The notes: generated by a model from the letters alone, not told the origin. A DNA stretch of 64,000 bases from Flavobacterium sp. (GCF_039595935.1 NZ_JBCNKR010000006.1:62001-126000); one strand, 5' to 3'. Positions 18,376-27,395 are shown, counted from the stretch's first letter. A program made the numbers and translations.

Positions 18376-18952
18376 ATGAAAAAATTAGTATTGTTATGTT
18401 TAATGGTTGTTTTCTCTTCTAATTTTTATGCTCAGGAAACAACTGCAAAAACTGCGAAAAGTAAAACAGAAGCTTCGGCAAAAAAAAACTAAAGCTAGCG
18501 CAGACAAAGCTTCGGCTGACGCAAAAAAAGAAGCGTCAAAATCTAAAAAAGCAGCAGATGACGCAAAAACTGCTTCAACAAAAGCCAAAAAAGAGTCTGC
18601 TGACGCTGCAAAAAAGACTGCCGACAAAGAAGCTGCAAAAGCTAAAGCTGATGCAAAAAAAGCTACTGTAGAATCTGATAAAGCAAAAAATACCGCTGAC
18701 AAAGCAAAAAGCACTGCTGACAAAACCAAAACCGATGCCAAGAAAACGACCGCAAAGGCTGACGCTACTAAAAAAGACGCCACAGCTGCCAAAAAATCGG
18801 CTACTAAAACTTTAAAGGAAACTAACGAAAAAGCTCCCGCTGTACCAGACAAAGTAACAGGCGAATACAATGGTAAAAAAGTATATACAGGACCAAGAGG
18901 CGGTAAATACTATATTAACAAAAATGGTAATAAAACGTATATTCAGGATTAA
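18376..18952 (+). pseudogene. Secreted Lys/Ala-rich protein with a C-terminal PBCV basic adaptor domain, frameshifted
   Basis: ATG 18376 opens a signal peptide (MKKLVLLCLMVVFSSNFYAQ) and 37 codons, then stops at 18490-18492. One base less in the 9-base A-run at 18480-18488 joins it to a long Lys/Ala/Asp repeat region (AKKxAxDAK-type units, about 110 residues). The last 26 residues carry the VYTGPRGGKYYINKNGNK motif of the PBCV-specific basic adaptor domain. Corrected length is 191 residues. The basic helical repeat resembles histone H1-like or TolA-like linkers; the true role is unknown. The antisense strand also shows a long open frame here, which I take as a by-product of the repeat. Confidence 0.75.
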
Positions 18953-19006
18953 GTTTCTAAGATGCTGAGACTCTAAGTTGCTAAGATTCTAAGATTAACA
19001 AATTAA

Positions 19007-19036
19007 GAGGCTGTCTCAAAAAATCGAGACAACCTC
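19007..19036 (+). terminator. Terminator after the Lys/Ala-rich gene
   Basis: A stem GAGGCTGTCTC / GAGACAACCTC with one G-T pair, an 8-base loop and a T-run. Confidence 0.75.
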
Positions 19037-19060
19037 TTTTTTATTTATATTCAAATATAA

Positions 19061-19127
19061 CCCGTGGTTTCAACCACGGGAACGCAATGAAATTCCTCCT
19101 CGCATGTCCCCGTGGTTGAAACCACGG
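19061..19127. repeat. Pair of CCCGTGGTT palindromes in opposite orientation
   Basis: Two short hairpins, CCCGTGGTT-TC-AACCACGGG at 19061-19080 and CCCGTGGTT-GA-AACCACGGG at 19108-19127. They are reverse complements of each other, so they can also fold into one larger structure. A third copy is at 38743-38761. All have the arrangement of REP-type elements. Confidence 0.7.
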
Positions 19128-19398
19128 GCTATGTTTCGAGCTTCTAGGTAGAATAAAAAGTACAGATTCAGTCTAAAATTTTTTATTCGCTAGCTATTAG
19201 AGAAATTTTCCATTTGTACTATTCTTCAACTTGATTTTCCTTTTGAGATAGCCTCTTTCTTGTTTTCTAAATAGAAAATCTTTGAACTTAGAAGCTTAGC
19301 AACTCAGAAACTTAGCACCTTAAATTAATAATTTCGTAATACCTCCGAAATAACATAAAAAACATATTTTTCTATCTTCGTTTTTAAAACTGTTAAAA

Positions 19399-20478
19399 AT
19401 GAGTATAGATTATTCTGCGAATAAAACTATTTTAGTGGCTCCATTAAATTGGGGACTTGGACATGCCACTCGATGCATTCCTATTATCAAAGCGCTTCAG
19501 GAGAATAATTATATTCCGATTATTGCTTCTGATGGAGTTGCTCTGGCTTTATTACGAAAAGAATTTCCTTATATACAAACTTTAGAATTGCCTTCCTATC
19601 ATATTGAATATGCGAAGAATGGCAAAAATTTTAAATGGAAGCTGATTAAAAATCTTCCGAAGATGATTACTGCTATTTTGGACGAGAAAAAAATGGTGAA
19701 TCATTGGATAAAAAAACATGGCATTGACGGTATAATTTCGGATAATAGATTGGGAGTTATCAGTAAAAAAGTGCCTTCTGTTTTTATTACACATCAATTG
19801 AACGTAATGACAGGAAATACGACTTGGTTTACCAGTAAATGTCATCAGCATTTTATTAAAAAATACAATGAATGCTGGGTTCCAGATTCTAATGAAAAAA
19901 TAAACCTGACGGGAGATTTAGGACACTTGAAAAATAGTGATCTGAATCTAAAATATATCGGTCCGCTTAGCCGCATGAAAAAAAAGGATACGCCAAAAAT
20001 ATATGATTTGATGATTATATTGTCTGGTCCAGAACCGCAGCGCACTTTCTTAGACGAAAAACTGCAGAAAGAAGCGGCAAAATATTCTGGAAAAGTAGTT
20101 TTTGTACAAGGGAAAGTAGAAAAATCGCAGGAAAAATGGCAAGCTGGAAATGTTACTTATTACAACTTCATGAATTCCAAACAGCTTGAACAGACTTTTA
20201 ATGAAAGTGAATTTGTATTGTGCCGTTCGGGTTATACAACGGTAATGGATTTGGCAAAGCTGGGTAAAAAAGCCTTTTTTATTCCAACTCCAGGTCAATA
20301 TGAGCAGGAATATCTGGCGATTAAACTTCAAGAAGAAAATCTTGTGCCGTATGCCATGCAAGAGGACTTTACCATTGAAAATTTATCAAAAGTAAAATCG
20401 TTTAAAGGATTATCCCAATTTGAAAATAATATTGATTGGGATTCATTATTTAAGGTTTTTGAGGACAAAACTGCGTGA
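19399..20478 (+). CDS. MurG-like glycosyltransferase
   Basis: A 359-residue protein of the GT-B fold. The N-terminal LVAPLNWGLGHATRCIPIIKAL is the glycine-rich sugar-acceptor loop of the MurG/UDP-GlcNAc glycosyltransferase type. In the C-terminal half, FVLCRSGYTTVMDLAKLGKK and FIPTPGQYEQEYLA match the nucleotide-sugar binding region. The donor and acceptor are unknown; the true MurG is usually inside the division and cell wall cluster, which is absent here, so I do not call it murG. It is cytosolic or peripheral to the inner membrane and ends in the hairpin at 20561. Confidence 0.8.
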   Translation: MSIDYSANKTILVAPLNWGLGHATRCIPIIKALQENNYIPIIASDGVALALLRKEFPYIQTLELPSYHIEYAKNGKNFKWKLIKNLPKMITAILDEKKMVNHWIKKHGIDGIISDNRLGVISKKVPSVFITHQLNVMTGNTTWFTSKCHQHFIKKYNECWVPDSNEKINLTGDLGHLKNSDLNLKYIGPLSRMKKKDTPKIYDLMIILSGPEPQRTFLDEKLQKEAAKYSGKVVFVQGKVEKSQEKWQAGNVTYYNFMNSKQLEQTFNESEFVLCRSGYTTVMDLAKLGKKAFFIPTPGQYEQEYLAIKLQEENLVPYAMQEDFTIENLSKVKSFKGLSQFENNIDWDSLFKVFEDKTA

Positions 20479-20560
20479 TTGTACGCGGATGAAGCGGATT
20501 TGCTATCGCAAAGACGCAGATTATACGGATTTTATCTATTACTTCTTCCTATAAAAAAAA

Positions 20561-20580
20561 CCTCCAGCTAAAGCTGGAGG
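20561..20580. terminator. Bidirectional terminator between glycosyltransferase and porin genes
   Basis: A compact stem CCTCCAGCT / AGCTGGAGG, preceded by an A-run and followed by AATTG, between convergent genes. Confidence 0.75.
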
Positions 20581-20662
20581 CAATTGAATTTTCCCTTAAA
20601 TAAAAAATCAGTTTTTATCCGCGTCTTCGCGAAAGCGAATCTGTTTTATCTGCGTACTGATT

Positions 20663-21973
20663 TTAGAAGTTAAACTGCACTTGCAATCTTAAAACATTTC
20701 CTTGCTGTCTGTTTACAGGCAAAACGCTATCTTCAAAAGTTCGATCAGCTACTACGTATTCTGCTGTAAGTTCAAAAGCTTTGATTGGTTGCCATTCAAC
20801 ACCAAATTCATAATCTCTAACGACGTAACTTCTAGCATCTTTTTCGTATTTTTTTCCTCCGTCATAATATTGGAATTTGGCAAAAGGATAAATACGCTGT
20901 TTTTTAAGATCCCATTTGTAGTTTAATAAAACGTAACCTCCATTTAAATCGGTTTGATCAATAGTTTTAGTAAGCGTATTGTATCGAGGTCCTGTACCTA
21001 TGTTGTATTCCGTCTGGATTCCGAATGGTCTTGGATATAAAACGAAAGTCGCTCCAACTCGCTGATCTTTTACATATTGCGGATCATTAACTGTAACTCC
21101 TGGCGAAACTTCTCCTGTAAAAGCCCATTTACCAGTATAAGCTTGAATTCCCGGTTCTATAATCTGGCTTCCGATAACAAAAGGATATGTTATTCTAGAC
21201 ACAACATTTAAGTCTCTGTTTCCGTCTAACTTATTTGCAATCTGACCATTGTAAACCCCTAAAGCAAATACTCCAAAATCTCCAGAACCTTTGTAGCCAT
21301 CTTTAACCAACATTTCAAAACGCTTTCTAATTTCGGCTGGTGCCCAATAAAAGAAAACTCCTAAATCACGCTCGTTTAAAATTGAAGAGTTGATGGCATC
21401 GGCACGGTCTAAAGTTAAACGCTGTGAACTTGACTGCATATTTTCAAATCCGTATGGAATTTTACTCTGTCCGACACGTACTCGATATTCTTTTTTCTTG
21501 TCAAAAGAAAGATCAAAATACAGGTCACGAATTTGAACAAAGTTCTGAATTCCTGTACTCGGCGAACTCGCAAAATCGGGTTGAAAATAGAAAAATACAT
21601 TTGGGTGCACTTGCCCAGAAAATACCAAACGGGCACGGCGAATAAAAAGTCCGTTGTTTGCTTTTGCATCTGGAGCTGTAGAAGTTGTTCCCCAAGATCT
21701 ATCGCATTGCTCACAGGAAACTTTATCGTTTGTAGAAAACAGACCATTGTATCTAATTTGTGCATAACCTCTCAAAGAGATTCTGTCATACCAATGTTCT
21801 TCAACTCCTCCTCCAGATTTCGTCTCTGGAAGTTTTGCTTTGTTTATAGAATCTAAAATACGCATTACTTCGTTTTTTACATCCTGTTTATTCAATTCTT
21901 GTTTGTTTGTTTCTTGTGCATTTGCCACACAAGCTAGCAGTAATAAAACTGCCAATAGTTTTCTTTTTATCAT
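20663..21973 (-). CDS. Phosphate-selective porin O/P family protein
   Basis: A 436-residue outer-membrane porin, with the start set at ATG 21973 so that the signal peptide (MIKRKLLAVLLLLACVANAQ) is at the N-terminus. After a short coiled coil (KQDVKNEVMRILDSINKAK) comes the OprP/OprO-type barrel: LRGYAQIRYN, FIRRARLVFSGQVHPNVFFY, VRVGQSKIPYGFE, and a C-terminal strand ending LRLQVQFNF. Family members pass phosphate or polyphosphate across the outer membrane. It lies next to a PhoR-like kinase and PhoB-like regulator and carries Pho-box-like repeats in its promoter (22004-22070), which supports phosphate as the cargo. Confidence 0.88.
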   Translation of the reverse strand: MIKRKLLAVLLLLACVANAQETNKQELNKQDVKNEVMRILDSINKAKLPETKSGGGVEEHWYDRISLRGYAQIRYNGLFSTNDKVSCEQCDRSWGTTSTAPDAKANNGLFIRRARLVFSGQVHPNVFFYFQPDFASSPSTGIQNFVQIRDLYFDLSFDKKKEYRVRVGQSKIPYGFENMQSSSQRLTLDRADAINSSILNERDLGVFFYWAPAEIRKRFEMLVKDGYKGSGDFGVFALGVYNGQIANKLDGNRDLNVVSRITYPFVIGSQIIEPGIQAYTGKWAFTGEVSPGVTVNDPQYVKDQRVGATFVLYPRPFGIQTEYNIGTGPRYNTLTKTIDQTDLNGGYVLLNYKWDLKKQRIYPFAKFQYYDGGKKYEKDARSYVVRDYEFGVEWQPIKAFELTAEYVVADRTFEDSVLPVNRQQGNVLRLQVQFNF

Positions 21974-22003
21974 TAGTTCTGTAATTCCCTTAATTTCAGG
22001 ATG

Positions 22004-22070
22004 CAAAGATGGAGCACCTATGTTAAGAAATCATTAACCAGATGTTACTATAATAAAAATTTAATGTTAC
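22004..22070 (-). promoter_or_regulatory. Pho-box-like array and promoter of the porin gene
   Basis: Read on the minus strand: GTAACAT (22064-22070), GTAACAT (22042-22048) and TTAACAT (22020-22026), each 22 bases apart, with weaker 7-mers at the 11-base midpoints (TTAATGA at 22031-22037). A promoter-like CATCTTTG follows at 22004-22011, 8 bases after the last box. Matching arrays precede two other genes in this island. Confidence 0.7.
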
Positions 22071-22142
22071 GGCCAGAATCCGTATGTTTATTTATCGTTA
22101 AACACCCCTATTTCAGGACTTTTAGCGAATTTGAGCTTACAT

Positions 22143-23222
22143 TTATTTAACGTCAACTTTTGACGATTTATTTGCTTTTTCGAGCGTAAAAGAGAACTCA
22201 GAACCAATTCCGAACTCACTTTCCACATAAACTTTCTCTTTATGCGCTTCAATAATATGCTTTACAATTGCCAATCCTAAACCAGAACCTCCTTCAGATC
22301 GAGTTCCGCTTTTATCCACTCGATAAAAACGTTCAAAAAGTCTCGGAATATTTTGTTTTTCAACTCCTTCACCATTATCACTGATACGAATTAAGACTTT
22401 TTTCTTGGTTAAGTTTACAACACCAACTTCAGTCAAACCACCTTCTTTTCCGTATTTAATAGAGTTAACAATCAAATTTTCCAGCACTTGTTGAATTCTG
22501 TCTTGATCTCCTCTAATCATAACCGACTTCACATTTTTACTTTCAAAAGCCAGTTTGATTTTCTTTTTGTCTGCCTTCATTTCGAGCAGTTCAAAAACAT
22601 TCTCAATCAATTCAACAATATCAAAATCAGTCATATTCAAATCCAAATCTCCCGATTCTAGTTTGGTAATCATGTCTAGATCTTCTACTATATAAATAAG
22701 GCGCTCTACTCCTTTTTCGGCACGTTTTAAATATTTTTTTCTAATATTTTTGTCATCCATTGCGCCATCAAGCAAAGTCGAAACATAACCTTGAACGGTA
22801 AAGAGAGGCGTTTTCAATTCGTGCGAAACGTTTCCTAAAAATTCTCTTCTATATTGCTCACGAATTTCAAGCATTTCGATTTCGAGTTTTTTATCAGTCG
22901 CGAACTTTTTCACTTCGCGCGAAAGCGTTTCCATATCTGTATTAATAGGCTGATTGATTAAGGTTGTTGATTCTAATAACGACACCTCATCGTAGATTTT
23001 CTTTACTCTTCTGTAAATAAATCGTTCTACACGATACTGTAAAACCAGAAAAGAGAAAATATAGACTGCAATTATGAAAATGATTCCAAACGCAACTTGA
23101 TGTTTTAATTGATTTTTATAAAATAATGACATTAGCATCAGTACAAATCCTGTTGTAAAGAGACTGATATATAATGCCGATTTTATGGCAAACTTGTATG
23201 TTTTTTTAAAATTAATTTTCAT
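22143..23222 (-). CDS. phoR: PhoR-like sensor histidine kinase
   Basis: A 359-residue inner-membrane kinase. Two hydrophobic segments (about 14-33 and 43-62) are separated by only a few residues, so there is almost no periplasmic sensor. The phosphoacceptor motif NVSHELKTPL has His134. The ATPase domain shows QDRIQQVLENLIVNSIKYG (N box), ISDNGEGV (G1) and GGSGLGLAI (G2). The short periplasmic part is like E. coli PhoR, which senses through the phosphate transporter instead of directly. It lies 244 bases after the regulator gene, with a hairpin between them. The name is an inference from context. Confidence 0.8.
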   Translation of the reverse strand: MKINFKKTYKFAIKSALYISLFTTGFVLMLMSLFYKNQLKHQVAFGIIFIIAVYIFSFLVLQYRVERFIYRRVKKIYDEVSLLESTTLINQPINTDMETLSREVKKFATDKKLEIEMLEIREQYRREFLGNVSHELKTPLFTVQGYVSTLLDGAMDDKNIRKKYLKRAEKGVERLIYIVEDLDMITKLESGDLDLNMTDFDIVELIENVFELLEMKADKKKIKLAFESKNVKSVMIRGDQDRIQQVLENLIVNSIKYGKEGGLTEVGVVNLTKKKVLIRISDNGEGVEKQNIPRLFERFYRVDKSGTRSEGGSGLGLAIVKHIIEAHKEKVYVESEFGIGSEFSFTLEKANKSSKVDVK

Positions 23223-23319
23223 TGAAAAAATTGAACCATTAAGAAATTAAGAAAATTAAGTTTTGCTTTTAAGTCATTTTCTTTTGAATAAATCAAAAAA
23301 CAAAAAAGGAATAACTCAA

Positions 23320-23369
23320 AAACCATATAAGAAAATGAAGATTGTACAGCTTCAATTCTTATATGGTTT
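23320..23369. repeat. Hairpin with AAACCATATAAG ends between regulator and kinase genes
   Basis: A 14-base perfect inverted pair, AAACCATATAAGAA at 23320 and its complement ending at 23369, extended by GAAG/CTTC pairs inside. It shares outer ends with the hairpin at 216-289. Being between two genes on the same strand, it may reduce read-through from the regulator to the kinase gene. Confidence 0.65.
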
Positions 23370-23466
23370 AAATGTATTGAATATTTTTAAAAAAATTTGA
23401 AAGGGTTTAAATCTTTACCAAATTCTAAAATCACTTAGTATATCAGAACCTTAGCATCTTAAAAAT

Positions 23467-24150
23467 CTAAACTTCAAATTTGTAACCAACACCTTTTATG
23501 GTTTTAAAAAGATCTTCTCCTATTTTTTCGCGAAGTTTTCTGATGTGAACATCGATTGTTCTACCACCCACTACAACTTCATTGCCCCAAACTTTATCCA
23601 AGATTTCGTCTCTTTTAAAAACTTTACCTGGTTTTGAAGCTAATAAATAAAATAATTCGAATTCTTTTCTTGGCAGAGCAATTTCTACATTGCCTTTTAT
23701 GATTTTGTATTCCTCACGGTTAATCTCGATTCCGCCTACATTTAAAGTATCTGTAACAACTTCTTGTTCTTTTAACCTTCTTAACAGCGCCTTTACTTTT
23801 GAGACCAATAATTTTGGCTTAATCGGCTTGGTAATATAATCGTCTGCACCGGCATCAAAACCAGCTACTTGAGAATAATCTTCGCTTCTTGCTGTAAGGA
23901 ATGTTATGATAACATTATTTAACTCTGGAATTTTTCTAATATGCTCGCAAGCCTCCATTCCGTCCATTTCTGCCATCATCACGTCCATAATGATTAGTTC
24001 TGGCAGCTCTTTCTGTGCTTTTGCTATAGCTTCTTTTCCATTAGAAGCTGTAACAATCTGATAGCCTTCCTGAGCAAGGTTATAGCCAACGATTTCTAAG
24101 ATATCTGGTTCGTCGTCAACTAATAAAATCTTAGTTTGTGTTTTTTTCAT
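23467..24150 (-). CDS. phoB: PhoB-like OmpR family response regulator
   Basis: A 227-residue regulator. The receiver domain (1-120) has the acidic pocket VDDEPD (11-16), the phosphoacceptor Asp56 (IIMDVMM) and the conserved Lys in DYITKPIK. The C-terminal winged helix (about 130-227) is of the OmpR/PhoB class, with ELFYLLASKPGKVFKRDEIL and GRTIDVHIRKLREKIG. ATG 24150 is chosen over an upstream TTG. It is divergent from the TonB receptor gene, and the region between them holds five boxes at 11-base spacing (24277-24327), the binding pattern of this regulator class. Assignment to phosphate control rests on context. Confidence 0.85.
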   Translation of the reverse strand: MKKTQTKILLVDDEPDILEIVGYNLAQEGYQIVTASNGKEAIAKAQKELPELIIMDVMMAEMDGMEACEHIRKIPELNNVIITFLTARSEDYSQVAGFDAGADDYITKPIKPKLLVSKVKALLRRLKEQEVVTDTLNVGGIEINREEYKIIKGNVEIALPRKEFELFYLLASKPGKVFKRDEILDKVWGNEVVVGGRTIDVHIRKLREKIGEDLFKTIKGVGYKFEV

Positions 24151-24276
24151 AAATAGCAAAAATTGAGATTTTTATATCGAAACTTCTTCATTAAACATTC
24201 GATATTTCTTATTTCACAGGGTAAATATACTAACAAAAGAACCTTTAAAAAATGGTGTTAACCGTAATTTAATCTC

Positions 24277-24354
24277 GTAACAATTTGATAATCTTAACAA
24301 CACAAAAACATAACAAGTCGGTAACATGGACTTCACAGAGCGGTTCTTTCTTTG
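24277..24354 (+). promoter_or_regulatory. Pho-box-like array and promoter of the TonB receptor gene
   Basis: Five 7-mers at exact 11-base spacing: GTAACAA (24277), ATAATCT (24288), AACACAA (24299, weak), ATAACAA (24310) and GTAACAT (24321). A promoter-like TTTCTTTG at 24347-24354 starts 19 bases after the last box, the same distance as in the lipoprotein promoter at 27354. Confidence 0.72.
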
Positions 24355-24393
24355 CACAAAAATAATAAGACACAAACACAACACTGAAAAAAA

Positions 24394-27198
24394 ATGAAAT
24401 TCAATTTAAGATTTCTCTTTATTGCATTATTTATCTGTACGATTTCGATCGCGCAAAACAAAGGTACGATTTCTGGAGTTCTGACTGACAAAGATATGAA
24501 CAACGCTGCTCTGCCATTTGCTAATGTTTTAGTTAAAGGTACAAATATTAGCGTAAATACCGACGTAGACGGAAAATATTCGTTAAGCGTAAATCCTGGA
24601 AATTATACTTTAATCTTTAGTTTTTTAGGATATGAATCTGTTGAAGCTCCAGTAGCTGTAAAAGCAAATGAAACTGTAACTATTAACAAAGGACTTTCGT
24701 CTGGAAGTTATACTCTTAAAGATGTAGTTGTAAAATCAACTGCTAACAAAGAAAAAGAAACTGCTCTTTTATTAGACCAAAAAAATGCTGTGGTAATCAA
24801 GCAAAGTATTGGTGCACAGGAAATGTCTAGAAAAGGCGTAAGCGATGTTGAAGAGGGTTTGACAAAAGTAACCGGAATCTCAAAAGTAGGATCAAGAGGA
24901 ATATTTGTACGTGGTCTTGAAGATCGTTACAACAACTTATTGATCAATGATCTTGCTGCTCCATCAAACAGCCCATATTCAAAAATCGTTCCGCTAGATT
25001 TGTTCCCAACAAATATTGTAGGGGTAATTGATGTTTACAAAACTTTCAATCCAAATATTTATGGAGATTTCGCTGGAGGAACTTTTAACATTCAAACTTC
25101 AAAACCAACAAAAGCTATCACTAAAATAAATGTTGGAGCAGGATATACAACTGGAAACAGCTTTAAAGATTTCTTGCTTTCAGGAGACGCAGATACTGCC
25201 GCAGGTTTCTTCGGATTTAATGGCAAAGATAGAGAATTGCCAAGTTTCTTAGGCGAAACTGCAGGAAGAACAACTTTCACACAAGATCAGGCATTAAATT
25301 CTGTAAGTGGAGACAAAGGTTTTAACGTAAGCAAAAGCAAAAGCCCATTAAACTCAAGCTTCAATTTTCTGCACGCTGAAAAATTTGATTTAAGCAACAA
25401 CCGTAACATTTCCTATTTATTATCTCTTAATTTTGACAACAACTTTGCAGTTAGAGAAGGTGTTAATAGAACATTGCAAACACTTGGTGATAAATATAAC
25501 AATGACTTCATCAACACTGAATACCGTTTCAAAACTAGCACTTCTGCTTTAGTTGGTGTAAATTATTCAGCTGAACGATATAAATTATCTTTCAACACTT
25601 TATACTTAAAAACCACATTAAACTCAATCTTAGATCAGTACGGGGTTTTAAGCAATAATGGTATCACGAATAACTTTATCCGTACGAATCAATTAGACAA
25701 AACGGATTATTTAAATGCTCAATTATTAGGTGAATACAATTTGACAGAAGATAAAAACCAAACTTTAAAAGGTGGTGTATCTTATGCAAATACTAAATAC
25801 GGTCAGCCAGACAGAAAATTCTATACTGGTACTCAGGAAGCAGATAACCAAATCAACACTTCTTACGGAGGTAACAACTTCTTACGTCAATATTTAACTG
25901 TAGACGGAAATGTATTTGTTTCTGGATTATTAGAATACAATTTGAAATTCGGAAAAGACAAACAAAACAAATTGACTGTTGGTTATAACGGAAATGCATC
26001 TAAAATGGAATCTTCTTACCGTTTTGTATCAAGTTATGGTGGTACTTTTTCATCAAACGATATCAACAATATCGATTCGAAAATTACAACTGACATTAAC
26101 AACAACGTAGTTGCTTTTGCTGAAAGTTCAAACACAACTTATAAAGTAAAACTTAATGAAAGTGCAAATGCAGGATACGCAAACTTATTCTGGAAATTTG
26201 CTGACAAGTTTGAACTTAACGGAGGTGTAAGAGTTGAAAATACAATTAAAGAAACACATTTCAGAACTTTAGGCTCTTTTGATGATCCGTACAAAATAAA
26301 AACATACAATAATCTTTATGTTTTACCTTCTGTAAACTTGAAATATCTTATGACAGAAACGTCTAATATTCGTTTCGCTGCAAGTAAAACATATACAAAA
26401 CCAGTTGTAATGGAATCTTTCCCTATCTCATACATCAATGCAGATAACACTTCAACACAAGGTAACTCATTACTAAAAAACAGTGACAACTATAATGTTG
26501 ACTTGAAATACGAATTATTCCCAACTGCTAAAGAAATGATCACTTTTGGAATATTTGGAAAATATATTGACAATCCAATTGAAAGAACATTTATTGCAAA
26601 CGCTACATCGGGAACAGTAACTACTTTCTTAAATTCTGACAATGCAACTTTGTACGGAGCAGAAGTTGAATTCCTTTTAGGATTAAACAGAATTAGCGAA
26701 AATCTTGAGCATTTCTCTTTCGGATTAAATGCCTCATTAATGTCTACGAAAGTAAATGTTGCAAAAACTTACGAATCTCAGGATGAGGACGGAAATGTAA
26801 CGGTTAAAAATTCAATCGAAACACATAGCTCTAGATCATTACAAGGTGCGTCAGATTGGTTAGTAAACTCAGATTTAAAATATGAATTCAATTTAGGCAA
26901 AGACTGGACAAACACTATGTCTCTTGTTTATGGAGTATTTGGAAAAAGAATTTATGCAGTAGGAACAAACGGTCAGGATAACACTTACGAATTGCCTGTA
27001 TCTCAATTAGATTTTGTTTGGGGAAGTAAAATCTCAGAACATTTTGATGTGAAATTTACAGCAGACAACTTACTAAACCCTGCAAGACAATTAGAATTTG
27101 GAAACAACGGAACTGTAAAAGTTGATGAGCCATCTTTATTAGCAAACAGCTACAAAAAAGGCGTTGGATTCTCAGTAAAACTTGGTTATACTTTCTAA
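24394..27198 (+). CDS. TonB-dependent receptor with carboxypeptidase-like N-terminal domain
   Basis: A 934-residue outer-membrane receptor. A signal peptide (about 1-20) is followed by a carboxypeptidase-like regulatory domain (GTISGVLTDKDMNNAALPFA ... GYESVE, about 23-105), a plug domain (GISKVGSRGIFVRGLEDRY to AGGTFNIQTSKP, about 130-240) and a barrel of about 690 residues ending in Phe. TonB-driven receptors import large or scarce nutrients. The Pho-box-like promoter and the PhoB-like gene on the other strand suggest a phosphate-containing substrate. No SusD partner follows, which separates it from SusC-type glycan receptors. It has its own terminator at 27219. Confidence 0.9.
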   Translation: MKFNLRFLFIALFICTISIAQNKGTISGVLTDKDMNNAALPFANVLVKGTNISVNTDVDGKYSLSVNPGNYTLIFSFLGYESVEAPVAVKANETVTINKGLSSGSYTLKDVVVKSTANKEKETALLLDQKNAVVIKQSIGAQEMSRKGVSDVEEGLTKVTGISKVGSRGIFVRGLEDRYNNLLINDLAAPSNSPYSKIVPLDLFPTNIVGVIDVYKTFNPNIYGDFAGGTFNIQTSKPTKAITKINVGAGYTTGNSFKDFLLSGDADTAAGFFGFNGKDRELPSFLGETAGRTTFTQDQALNSVSGDKGFNVSKSKSPLNSSFNFLHAEKFDLSNNRNISYLLSLNFDNNFAVREGVNRTLQTLGDKYNNDFINTEYRFKTSTSALVGVNYSAERYKLSFNTLYLKTTLNSILDQYGVLSNNGITNNFIRTNQLDKTDYLNAQLLGEYNLTEDKNQTLKGGVSYANTKYGQPDRKFYTGTQEADNQINTSYGGNNFLRQYLTVDGNVFVSGLLEYNLKFGKDKQNKLTVGYNGNASKMESSYRFVSSYGGTFSSNDINNIDSKITTDINNNVVAFAESSNTTYKVKLNESANAGYANLFWKFADKFELNGGVRVENTIKETHFRTLGSFDDPYKIKTYNNLYVLPSVNLKYLMTETSNIRFAASKTYTKPVVMESFPISYINADNTSTQGNSLLKNSDNYNVDLKYELFPTAKEMITFGIFGKYIDNPIERTFIANATSGTVTTFLNSDNATLYGAEVEFLLGLNRISENLEHFSFGLNASLMSTKVNVAKTYESQDEDGNVTVKNSIETHSSRSLQGASDWLVNSDLKYEFNLGKDWTNTMSLVYGVFGKRIYAVGTNGQDNTYELPVSQLDFVWGSKISEHFDVKFTADNLLNPARQLEFGNNGTVKVDEPSLLANSYKKGVGFSVKLGYTF

Positions 27199-27218
27199 TG
27201 TTAACAATAAAGATATCA

Positions 27219-27243
27219 AAAGCCCCAGAAATTCTGGGGCTTT
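27219..27243 (+). terminator. Terminator after the TonB receptor gene
   Basis: A perfect 12-base stem, AAAGCCCCAGAA with its complement and almost no loop, followed by a run of T, 20 bases after the stop codon. Confidence 0.85.
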
Positions 27244-27272
27244 TTTTATGGCAGCAATTTGCATAAATCCAC

Positions 27273-27361
27273 TTAACATTCCCTTCACATTTTGGTCAAT
27301 TTTTGATAACCGTAATGTAATACTCAGATAACACCCTAAATAGATTAACCTCATAATTTTG
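27273..27361 (+). promoter_or_regulatory. Pho-box-like array and promoter of the lipoprotein gene
   Basis: Six 7-mers in exact 11-base register: TTAACAT (27273), TTCACAT (27284), GTCAATT (27295), ATAACCG (27306), GTAATAC (27317) and ATAACAC (27328). A perfect -7 element TAATTTTG is at 27354-27361, starting 19 bases after the last box. The array begins about 30 bases after the preceding terminator. Confidence 0.78.
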
Positions 27362-27395
27362 ACAAAAATAAAAACGAATAATACAACACAAAACT

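Larger units (their letters stand above)
18955..19398. repeat. Repeat-rich gap with terminator and CTAAG elements
   Basis: This 446-base gap holds no gene that I can support. It carries CTAAGATTCTAAG-type repeats at 18955-18995 and 19285-19322, a terminator at 19007-19036, and a pair of opposed palindromes at 19061-19127. A TATCTTCG element at 19371-19378 may be the promoter of the glycosyltransferase. Confidence 0.6.

Noticed and set aside
18400..18870. A long open frame on the minus strand across the Lys/Ala repeat region
   Set aside because: It arises because the repeat of AAA/GCT-type codons reads as Phe/Ser/Ala-rich on the other strand without stops; it has no start signals and the plus strand gives the signal peptide and the known adaptor domain.
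19061..19127. A possible CRISPR-like pair of repeats
   Set aside because: Only two units, in opposite orientation, with short palindromic cores; no regular spacers and no cas genes nearby.
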